DNA of 50,580 nt from an uncultured Prevotellaceae bacterium (GTDB lineage Bacteria; Bacteroidota; Bacteroidia; Bacteroidales; Bacteroidaceae). The number at the start of each line of letters is the position of its first letter. Position 1 is the stretch's first letter. Shown here one piece after another: positions 37,423-44,656 of this stretch. Below the pieces are notes generated by a model, which searched no databases, was not told the origin of the DNA, and saw nothing but the letters and a program-made list of their open reading frames with translations. A program made the translations under genes and the position numbers. The DNA is taken from NCBI GenBank assembly GCA_900320845.1, contig ONTS01000016.1:6240-56819 (forward strand), read 5' to 3'.

Positions 37423-38406
37423 ATGGAGCTCATCCTCAACACATACGGAGTATCTCTTAATCGCGACAATGAAGGATTTGTCATTACATCAACTGATGGT
37501 AGACAACGCATACCGGCAGAAGGCATCAAGTCTATACAGATCAGTCGTGGTGCACAGATAACCAGTGATGCTGTCATGCTGGCTGTTGAACGTGAGATTG
37601 AAATCCTTTTCATGGACAGAGCAGGCAATCCTATCGGACGTGTCTGGAGTCCACGTTACGGTTCTATATCCACAATACGTAAAGGACAACTTAACTTTAC
37701 CTTTACTCACGATGCCGTTGATTGGATTAAGGGCGTCATTATGCAAAAGATGGAAAATCAACAAGCACTTATGTTATTGTTGCAGACCGACGATGAAGCA
37801 CACGAAGTGTTGGTTCAGAAAAACATCCGACGCATTGAAGACTATCGTAGCAAAGTTAACAGTATTGATGGTGAGGTGGTCAGTGATGTAGCACCTTCTC
37901 TGCGAGGTTGGGAAGGGCAGGCTTCAAAAATATACTTTGCCACTCTGAACCGTTTCCTGCCCGAAGAATACCGATTTGAACAACGCACACAACACCCTGC
38001 TACAGACGTGGCTAATGCATTCCTTAACTATGGTTATGGAATATTGTACAGCAAAATAGAAGGTGTATTGATAAAAGCTGGCATTGACCCTTATGTTGGC
38101 ATTATGCATCGCGATGACTATAACCGTCCCGTACTTGTGTACGATATCATAGAACTTTATCGCATATGGGTCGACTATGTGGTTTTCACACTATTGGCTC
38201 ACAATACCATTTCAGACGAGTTCTATTCTGTGCGGGACGGTGGTTCTTTTTGGCTTGAACCATTAGGACGACGTGTGCTGATACAATCACTAAATGATTA
38301 TCTCGAAGAAACAATAGAAAAAGATGGAACAGTTCGCTCACGAATGACACACCTCATGTTGTATGTTCAAGAATTTGCACAAAAATTAAAACAATTCGAC
38401 AAATGA
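37423..38406 (+). CDS. cas1: CRISPR integrase Cas1
   Basis: A 327-residue Cas1 of normal length. The catalytic residues line up as E164 (RGWEGQASKIYF), H229 (GIMHRDDYNRP) and D241 (VYDIIELYR), with the beta-sandwich N-terminal domain (ELILNTYGVSLNRD) and ITSDAVMLAVEREI ahead of them. There is no fused reverse transcriptase. With Cas2 it inserts spacers at the leader end of the array. It lies 67 bases after the small gene. The stop overlaps the prim-pol-like gene by 4 bases, which strongly couples the two. Confidence 0.96.
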   Translation: MELILNTYGVSLNRDNEGFVITSTDGRQRIPAEGIKSIQISRGAQITSDAVMLAVEREIEILFMDRAGNPIGRVWSPRYGSISTIRKGQLNFTFTHDAVDWIKGVIMQKMENQQALMLLLQTDDEAHEVLVQKNIRRIEDYRSKVNSIDGEVVSDVAPSLRGWEGQASKIYFATLNRFLPEEYRFEQRTQHPATDVANAFLNYGYGILYSKIEGVLIKAGIDPYVGIMHRDDYNRPVLVYDIIELYRIWVDYVVFTLLAHNTISDEFYSVRDGGSFWLEPLGRRVLIQSLNDYLEETIEKDGTVRSRMTHLMLYVQEFAQKLKQFDK

Positions 38407-39443
38407 TGATGTTAGGAACCAATATACAATCGACTGCCGATCCTTTGAGAAAGATACAAGTAGAAGATCTGTTCCGCAGTCTGACAATGCCGCAACCCGC
38501 ATTGAACAGTCTCATCCGTCAATTGCGTATAGCCTATCAGATAAATCCAAAACAGTATTCTTTCCTTAAACGCTCACTGCCATATGTCGTTTGCGGCAGT
38601 TTTAATCCACCTTATCGAAGGACAGAAAATTTCGGATTTGTCGAACAGTTTATTATTGATATCGATCACCTCAGCACCAAAGGCATTACTCCTTCCAATC
38701 TTCAACAACGGCTTAAGAACGATAAACGCATAGCACTTTGTTTTACTTCTCCCAGTGAGGATGGTCTCAAACTTTTGTTCAGACTTTCAGAGCGGTGTTA
38801 CGATGCAGGAATGTACTCGATATTCTATAAGGAATTTCTGCGTAAATTCTCTTTACAATACCACTTGGAACAAGTCGTTGATTCACGCACTTCTGATGTG
38901 ACAAGAGCATGCTTTTTAAGCGTGGACACCAATGCGTGGATGAATAAAAAAAGTGAACTTGTATGTATGAAGGAATACATCGATTTTGACAATCCCCTTA
39001 TTGTATCAGATATTAAAGCAGAACATACACAGGCGGAAAAGGATGATAAACAGCAAAAATTGTTACAAGTTCAAAAAGACACACCAAAGAACAATCCCGA
39101 TCCCGACAGGGAAACTATGGAACGTATAAAACAACAACTTAATCTGCGAAAGAAACCATCAGTAGAGAAAACTACCGCCTTCATCCCTGAACAGTTAAAG
39201 GAAATCATTGATGAACTTAAATCATACATTGAAAAGACTGGCATCGTCGTGACAGAAATAATCAATATTCAGTATGCAAAAAAGATAAGAATGCGGATGG
39301 GGATGAAAGAAGGCGAAATCAACCTATTTTTTGGAAAACGTGGTTTTTCTGTAGTGCAGTCACCGCGCTGTGGGACAAATGCAGAGTTTAACGAACTTTG
39401 TGCAGAATTGATTCAAAGTTATGTTGACACACTCTATGTCTGA
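38403..39443 (+). CDS. Primase-polymerase-like (VirE-N/BT4734-type) protein between cas1 and cas2
   Basis: A 346-residue protein. Residues about 60-185 look like an archaeo-eukaryotic primase (AEP) catalytic core of the BT4734/VirE N-terminal type. Motif I is FIIDIDHL (DxD at 86-88), motif II is TSPSEDGLKLLF (115-126), and motif III is DSRTSDVTRACFLSVD (160-175). A charged, Gln-rich linker (about 205-260) leads to a C-terminal domain of unknown fold (about 265-346). Prim-pols associated with cas1 and cas2 are known in other type III loci and are thought to help make or repair spacer DNA. ATG 38403 overlaps the cas1 stop, and cas2 follows after 5 bases. Polymerase activity here is inferred. 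Confidence 0.72.
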   Translation: MMMLGTNIQSTADPLRKIQVEDLFRSLTMPQPALNSLIRQLRIAYQINPKQYSFLKRSLPYVVCGSFNPPYRRTENFGFVEQFIIDIDHLSTKGITPSNLQQRLKNDKRIALCFTSPSEDGLKLLFRLSERCYDAGMYSIFYKEFLRKFSLQYHLEQVVDSRTSDVTRACFLSVDTNAWMNKKSELVCMKEYIDFDNPLIVSDIKAEHTQAEKDDKQQKLLQVQKDTPKNNPDPDRETMERIKQQLNLRKKPSVEKTTAFIPEQLKEIIDELKSYIEKTGIVVTEIINIQYAKKIRMRMGMKEGEINLFFGKRGFSVVQSPRCGTNAEFNELCAELIQSYVDTLYV

Positions 39444-39448
39444 ATGTC

Positions 39449-39928
39449 ATGACAAAAAAGAAAACAGCTCTCCACTATCTGGAAGTGTTGCACAAATTGA
39501 AAACTTCAGGCTTGGCATCATCTCCTCCTGTCAATCGACGTACAGGCAGGCTTGATGATATGCCTGGATTGAAAGAGCGGGTGAATCATATTCTCGGTAT
39601 AACTAAAAAAGCTAAAAAGAACAGTAGTAGCATGTTGTTTTTCGTAATGTATGACATTGAAAGTAATAAGGTGAGATACAATGTAGTAAAGTACCTTGAT
39701 CGAATGGGTTGCTATCGCATACAGAAATCCATATTTCTTGCAGATCTTTCCATAGACCGTTATGAAAAGATTAAAACGGACTTGGCAGAAATACAATCCC
39801 TCTATGATAATCACGACAGCATCATCGTTTGCCCTGTGTCTTCAGACCTCCTCCGAAGTATGAAGATAATAGGACAGAATATCAACCTCGACATCATTAC
39901 CCACAGCAAAAATACACTGTTCTTTTAA
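39449..39928 (+). CDS. cas2: Cas2 with an N-terminal extension
   Basis: A 159-residue protein, against 85-100 for most Cas2. The Cas2 ferredoxin-like core is residues about 62-159: MLFFVMYDIESN with D69 of the usual YDI motif, then YLDRMGCYRIQKSIFLADL and IIVCPVSSDLL. The first 60 residues (KKKTALHYLEVLHKLKTS and PGLKERVNHILGITKKAKK) are basic and partly helical, and I do not recognise them. Met62 could be a second start for the core alone. ATG 39449 lies 5 bases after the prim-pol-like gene, which favours the long form. Confidence 0.9.
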   Translation: MTKKKTALHYLEVLHKLKTSGLASSPPVNRRTGRLDDMPGLKERVNHILGITKKAKKNSSSMLFFVMYDIESNKVRYNVVKYLDRMGCYRIQKSIFLADLSIDRYEKIKTDLAEIQSLYDNHDSIIVCPVSSDLLRSMKIIGQNINLDIITHSKNTLFF

Positions 39929-39946
39929 AAACAAAAGAATTCGTTC

Positions 39947-39976
39947 TTTGACATTTTGAAACATTTACTACCTTTG
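39947..39976 (+). promoter_or_regulatory. Promoter in the CRISPR leader
   Basis: TTTG at 39947-39950 and TACCTTTG at 39969-39976 are 18 bases apart. Transcription would start near 39983 and read through the array on the plus strand, in agreement with the degenerate repeat at the far end. Confidence 0.7.
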
Positions 39977-40016
39977 CACTCCCAAAAACGAGACACTTTT
40001 TCACGTGTTTTTCGTA

Positions 40017-40059
40017 TGATATCAATGTTTCTTCTTTTTTATTCATCTTGATATCAATG
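40017..40059 (+). promoter_or_regulatory. Leader direct repeat next to the array
   Basis: TGATATCAATG occurs at 40017-40027 and again at 40049-40059, start to start 32 bases (about three helical turns). The second copy ends 16 bases before the first CRISPR repeat. The core TGATATCA is itself a palindrome. It may be a leader anchoring site for the integrase complex or a regulator. Confidence 0.5.
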
Positions 40060-40075
40060 CGTTATTTGATTTAGA

Positions 40076-40636
40076 GGCAAAGCCCATATTCCACTAAAAC
40101 AAGGATTAAGACGGTTGCACCGGCAGCTTTCGCGCGCGCGGTGATCACGTGGCAAAGCCCATATTCCACTAAAACAAGGATTAAGACGGTGCGTGCTGGA
40201 TGTGTGTGTGTCAACTTCCCATTCTTGGCAAAGCCCATATTCCACTAAAACAAGGATTAAGACTCTTGCCTGCCTGATGCCTTCGAGGATTGAACGGGCG
40301 GCAAAGCCCATATTCCACTAAAACAAGGATTAAGACAGTTCGGAGTGGAGCTGGGAAAAAAGCTCTTTGTTTGCGGGCAAAGCCCATATTCCACTAAAAC
40401 AAGGATTAAGACACGTGCAAAGCTGATGAGAGACATTGAGTTCTTGATTGGCAAAGCCCATATTCCACTAAAACAAGGATTAAGACGTCAGAGAACAGCC
40501 AACTCCCTAACAGTCATTTATTTTAGGCAAAGCCCATATTCCACTAAAACAAGGATTAAGACGCATACTGGAAGTCGTCGAGAGTTCCTGTTTCCATGGG
40601 GCAAAGCCCATATTCCACTAAAACAAGGATTAAAAA
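40076..40636 (+). CRISPR. CRISPR array, 8 repeats and 7 spacers
   Basis: The 37-base repeat runs from GGCAAAGCCC to GGATTAAGAC and starts at 40076, 40151, 40227, 40300, 40376, 40450, 40526 and 40600. The first seven copies are identical. The last departs in its final bases (AAA instead of GAC at 40634-40636), as expected at the leader-distal end. Spacers are 38, 39, 36, 39, 37, 39 and 37 bases and show no repetition among themselves. The array is transcribed on the plus strand from the leader promoter. Its last 8 bases, ATTAAGAC, would be the crRNA 5' handle. It is preceded by the complete cas operon on the same strand. Confidence 0.98.
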
Positions 40637-40830
40637 GAGACATATAACGCTTCCCTATTGCCGAGCATCCATAACGATAACCCAAATGTAATGAAAGGCA
40701 GATGATTTTTTTATGGGAAAAGTTTTCCTCAGTTTTAATTAGGATGAAGGTTGGGATTTGTGAATGCTCGGGGGTGAACATGTTTACACTTGCCAGGGGG
40801 GGGCTTTCAAATAAGGAGGTAGAGACACTA
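40637..40830. other. Stretch between the array and the helicase gene
   Basis: No gene is seen. It contains an 8-base inverted pair, CCGAGCAT (40661-40668) and ATGCTCGG (40764-40771), about 95 bases apart, and a run of eight G at 40796-40803. No clear terminator follows the array. Confidence 0.4.
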
Positions 40831-40858
40831 TTGTTCCTAAATGTTTTTGTTAACTTTG
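40831..40858 (+). promoter_or_regulatory. Promoter for the RecD-like helicase gene
   Basis: TTG at 40831-40833 and TAACTTTG at 40851-40858 are 17 bases apart. The predicted start is near 40865, about 22 bases before ATG 40887. Confidence 0.55.
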
Positions 40859-40886
40859 CATACACAAAAACATCAATCATATTGTC

Positions 40887-42350
40887 ATGTGTCCATCGTC
40901 AACATCTTCTATCAATCTCACAACCAGTCAGAAACAGGTTTTGGATAAGATGCTTCATTTTGTGAGTGACTCCTCCGACCGGGTGTTCATCTTGAAAGGT
41001 TATGCCGGAACGGGTAAAACTACGCTGATGCGATTCTTCATCCATGCTTTGAGTGAAGATAAAAAGTCTTTCCAGTTGTTGGCATCAACAGGCCGTGCGG
41101 CGAAGATACTGGCTAATCATACCCAGATGGTAACATCCACCATACATAGTATGATATACGAGTATAGTGGTTTCAATCAAGATGTGAATGCCAAGGATTT
41201 TACTAATGTTGATGCCAATGGGCAATTATATCTTGTTTTTGAAGAAAAGAGTGTTGAGGAGAATGACCCAGAGCGGGTGTATATTGTTGATGAAGCGTCG
41301 ATGGTGTCGGATGTAGAAGAAAAAGACATCACTCAGGCGCAGTTTGGTGGGGGATGGTTACTGAAGACTCTGTTGAAGTATGATTGTCGTCCTGGCAGCA
41401 AGTTTGTCTTTGTGGGCGACCCGTGTCAGTTGCCACCAGTGGGGCAGTACACGTCACCGGCATTGTCGGTGGATTATTTCCGCAGTATAGGTCAATCAGC
41501 ACAGGAGGCACAACTTACTGAGATCATGCGTCAAGATGATTCGAATGGTATTGTTCATGCTTCGAAAATAATTCGTGACCGTTATGAGCAGGCTCCTGAG
41601 ACGCAGTCGGCCTATGGCACACAACGTATATGGGCGAAGCTGCCTTTCCGTAATAATGCCAATATCGTGTTGCATTCCAGTCTGGAAGACATGCAGGCTG
41701 ATTATTTGCAACGCTATAATGTTGCAGGACCCAATAGTGTGGTGTTCATTAGTTACACTAACAAAGAGTGCCGTAGAAGGTCGGAGTCTATACGCGAGTC
41801 ACTGGGACTCAACGGTAACATTATAACAGAGAACGACCTGTTACTGATCATCCAGAACAATATCAATGTGGGATTGATGAATGGTGATATGGTACAGGTG
41901 TTAAAGGTGCAACCCAACACGCGCATCACGGCATCGTTGCGATTTAGGGAAGTGAGGCTGAGAGAGATCTTTACCAAGATAGAGTGTTCGACGTTGATGT
42001 TAGAAGACACATTGCGCCAACAAAGATTGAATCTTGACGCTTCACAGCAGCATGAGTTGTTTGTTGACTTCGTGATGCGAATGCGTAAGAAGGGGATAAC
42101 TCCTAAGGACGATAAGCAAAAGTTTGACAGTGCTCTGATGAACGATCCCTTCCTCAATGCCCTTCGTTGTGTGTACGGCTATTCGTTGACGTGCCACAAG
42201 GCTCAGGGTGGTGAGTGGGACCATGTGTACCTGAACGTGCCACGCAATATAACGTTTAACCCGACAAAGGCTTCTTACCAGTGGCTGTACACTGCCATGA
42301 CACGCGCCAGACATTATCTACACATGGTGGATGACTTTTACTTTGAGTAG
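40887..42350 (+). CDS. RecD-like superfamily 1 DNA helicase
   Basis: A 487-residue ATP-dependent helicase. Walker A is GYAGTGKTTLMRF (about residues 32-44), with LASTGRAAKIL (motif Ia). Walker B is VYIVDEASMVSD, then FVGDPCQLPPVGQ (motif III). The C-terminal UvrD-like part has YSLTCHKAQGGEWDHVYLN and YTAMTRARHYL. It is a short relative of RecD2 without the long N-terminal domain. It has its own promoter, so although it touches the CRISPR array I regard it as an ordinary chromosomal repair gene rather than part of the system. Confidence 0.85.
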   Translation: MCPSSTSSINLTTSQKQVLDKMLHFVSDSSDRVFILKGYAGTGKTTLMRFFIHALSEDKKSFQLLASTGRAAKILANHTQMVTSTIHSMIYEYSGFNQDVNAKDFTNVDANGQLYLVFEEKSVEENDPERVYIVDEASMVSDVEEKDITQAQFGGGWLLKTLLKYDCRPGSKFVFVGDPCQLPPVGQYTSPALSVDYFRSIGQSAQEAQLTEIMRQDDSNGIVHASKIIRDRYEQAPETQSAYGTQRIWAKLPFRNNANIVLHSSLEDMQADYLQRYNVAGPNSVVFISYTNKECRRRSESIRESLGLNGNIITENDLLLIIQNNINVGLMNGDMVQVLKVQPNTRITASLRFREVRLREIFTKIECSTLMLEDTLRQQRLNLDASQQHELFVDFVMRMRKKGITPKDDKQKFDSALMNDPFLNALRCVYGYSLTCHKAQGGEWDHVYLNVPRNITFNPTKASYQWLYTAMTRARHYLHMVDDFYFE

Positions 42351-42422
42351 GATGTTTTTCTTCGCAGCGCAGATAAGCCAATCGCTCGTTGGTATCTTTT
42401 TAGTAATAATTTGAGTTTTTCC

Positions 42423-42452
42423 TTGTCTTACCCGGGCATATTGTTATCTTTG
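42423..42452 (+). promoter_or_regulatory. Promoter for the prolyl oligopeptidase gene
   Basis: TTG at 42423-42425 and TATCTTTG at 42445-42452 are 19 bases apart, an excellent -33/-7 pair. Transcription would begin near 42459, about 46 bases before ATG 42505. Confidence 0.7.
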
Positions 42453-42504
42453 TACGTGGAATGTTTCCGTACAAGGCAATCAATATTATTTACCGAATAC
42501 GACT

Positions 42505-44613
42505 ATGAGAAAAAAACTTTGTTTGTGTATGACATTATGCTCCGTTCTTGCTGCTGAGGCACAGGTGCTGCCGTACCCTCAGACAGAGCGCGACTCTACC
42601 GTGGATACCTATTTTGGTACCGAAGTGAAAGACCCATACCGCTGGTTGGAGGACGACCGCAGCGCAAAGACCACCGCATGGGTGGAGGCTGAAAATGCTG
42701 TGACCAACGCCTACCTGTCGGCATTGCCCTTTAGAGCGCAACTGCTGAAAAGGTTGAAGGCTGTGTCCGATTACGAGAAAGTGGGCGCACCGTTCAAACG
42801 TCACGGGAAATGGTATTTCTATCGTAACGACGGCTTGCAGAACCAGAGCGTTCTCTACGTGATGGACGAGCTGGGAGGCACACCGCGCGTGTTCCTCGAC
42901 CCCAATAAGCTGAGCGACGACGGCACCGTGGCGCTGAAGAGCATCTCTTTCTCCCACGACGGCAAATATATGGCGTACAGCGTGTCGCGCAGTGGATCCG
43001 ACTGGACGGAGTTCTACGTGATGGATGTCGCCACAGGCACACTGCTCGACGACCATGTGGAGTGGACGAAGTTCTCGGGAGCTGCCTGGTATAAGGACGG
43101 ATTCTACTATTCCACCTACGACCGTCCTGAAGCGGGAAAGGAATACTCGCACATCAACGAGATACATAAGATTTACTACCATAAGATCGGCACTCCGCAG
43201 AGCCAGGACGAGCTGTTCTACCAGAACCCTGCCTACCCCAAACGCTTCTACAGCGTGAGCGTAAACAAGGAGGAGACGATGATGTTCCTCAGCGAGAGCG
43301 GCGAGGGAAACGGCAATGGTCTCTACGTGCGCGACCTGACGAAAGCCAACAGTCAGTTCATACAGATGACGCTGAACATGGACTACAACACGGGCGTGAC
43401 GGAGACAGTGGGTGACAAGATCTACCTGTTTACCAACGACGGCGCTCCCAACAACCGCGTGATGTACACCGACATAGCTCATCCTGGACGCAAGGACTGG
43501 AAGGAGTTTGTGCCGATGGAGGACCACCTGCTGCAGAGTGCAGGTCTCTACAACAACCAGTGGATACTGCGCTACAGTGTCGATGCCTCCAGCCATGCCT
43601 ATTTGTATGACGGCGACAAGCTACAGAAGCACGAGATAAAGTTGCCCGGCGTGGGCACAGCAGCATTCAGCGGCGACAAAGACCAGCAGGAAGTGTTCTA
43701 CACCTTCTCCTCGTTCACCGTGCCTGGCACCATCTACCGCTATGACATGGCACAAGACAAGAGCAGCGTCTATGCAGCACCGAAGGTGAACTTCGACCTC
43801 AACGGCTTTGAGAGCAAGCAGGTGTTCTTCACCAGCAAGGACGGCACACGCGTGCCGATGTTCATCACCTATAAGAAGGGAATGAAACTCAACGGCAACA
43901 ACCCCGTCTACCTATACGGCTACGGCGGCTTCAACATCGGCATGTACCCGGGCTTCTCCGCCACACGCATGCCCTTCCTGGAGAACGGAGGCATCTATGC
44001 TGTGGTGAACCTGCGTGGCGGCAACGAGTACGGCGAGCAGTGGCACGTGGCTGGAACGAAGATGCAGAAGCAGAATGTGTTCGACGACTTTATCTCGGCT
44101 GCCGAATACCTTATCGCCAACAAGTACACCAACAAGGGCAAGATAGCCATCGTGGGTGGCTCCAACGGCGGACTGCTCGTCGGCGCCTGCATGACACAGC
44201 GCCCCGACCTCTTCCGTGTTGCCATCCCGCAGGTAGGTGTGATGGACATGTTGCGATACCATAAGTTCACCATCGGCTGGAACTGGGCTCCCGACTACGG
44301 CACGAGCGCCGACTCGAAGGAGATGTTCGAGTACCTGAAGGGCTACTCACCCCTGCACAACCTGAAGCCCGGCGTGGAATATCCCGCCACCCTCGTCACC
44401 ACTGCCGACCACGACGACCGCGTGGTGCCTGCCCACTCGTGTAAGTTTGCCGCCATGCTGCAACACTGCCATAAAGGCGATCGCCCCGTGCTGATACGCA
44501 TCGACAGCAAAGCCGGTCACGGTGGAGGCAAGCCCATGAGCAAGGTGCTCGAGGAGCAGGCTGACATCTACGCTTTCATCATGCACAACCTGGGCATGAA
44601 ATACAAGCGCTGA
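42505..44613 (+). CDS. Prolyl oligopeptidase (S9A), exported
   Basis: A 702-residue serine peptidase. A signal peptide (LCLCMTLCSVLAAEA) is followed by the N-terminal segment YPQTERDSTVDTYFGTEVKD, a seven-bladed beta-propeller, and the alpha/beta-hydrolase domain from about residue 440. The catalytic residues are S553 in GGSNGGLL, an Asp in the TADHDDRVVP segment (about 635-638) and H672 in AGHGGG. It would cleave short peptides after proline in the periplasm. It has its own promoter, and the M3 peptidase gene follows after 43 bases, so the two may form a peptide-degradation unit. Confidence 0.93.
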   Translation: MRKKLCLCMTLCSVLAAEAQVLPYPQTERDSTVDTYFGTEVKDPYRWLEDDRSAKTTAWVEAENAVTNAYLSALPFRAQLLKRLKAVSDYEKVGAPFKRHGKWYFYRNDGLQNQSVLYVMDELGGTPRVFLDPNKLSDDGTVALKSISFSHDGKYMAYSVSRSGSDWTEFYVMDVATGTLLDDHVEWTKFSGAAWYKDGFYYSTYDRPEAGKEYSHINEIHKIYYHKIGTPQSQDELFYQNPAYPKRFYSVSVNKEETMMFLSESGEGNGNGLYVRDLTKANSQFIQMTLNMDYNTGVTETVGDKIYLFTNDGAPNNRVMYTDIAHPGRKDWKEFVPMEDHLLQSAGLYNNQWILRYSVDASSHAYLYDGDKLQKHEIKLPGVGTAAFSGDKDQQEVFYTFSSFTVPGTIYRYDMAQDKSSVYAAPKVNFDLNGFESKQVFFTSKDGTRVPMFITYKKGMKLNGNNPVYLYGYGGFNIGMYPGFSATRMPFLENGGIYAVVNLRGGNEYGEQWHVAGTKMQKQNVFDDFISAAEYLIANKYTNKGKIAIVGGSNGGLLVGACMTQRPDLFRVAIPQVGVMDMLRYHKFTIGWNWAPDYGTSADSKEMFEYLKGYSPLHNLKPGVEYPATLVTTADHDDRVVPAHSCKFAAMLQHCHKGDRPVLIRIDSKAGHGGGKPMSKVLEEQADIYAFIMHNLGMKYKR

Positions 44614-44656
44614 ACACCGAGAGAGAACAAATAACCAAACAAAAACATATACCATT

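Noticed and set aside
40054-40647. Several open frames in and around the CRISPR array on both strands
   Set aside because: They consist of the same translated repeat and random spacer sequence, so they are by-products of the array.
40887-42350. Helicase as a new part of the CRISPR system
   Set aside because: It has its own promoter, is separated from the array, and RecD-like helicases of this type are ordinary chromosomal genes. Adjacency alone is not enough.
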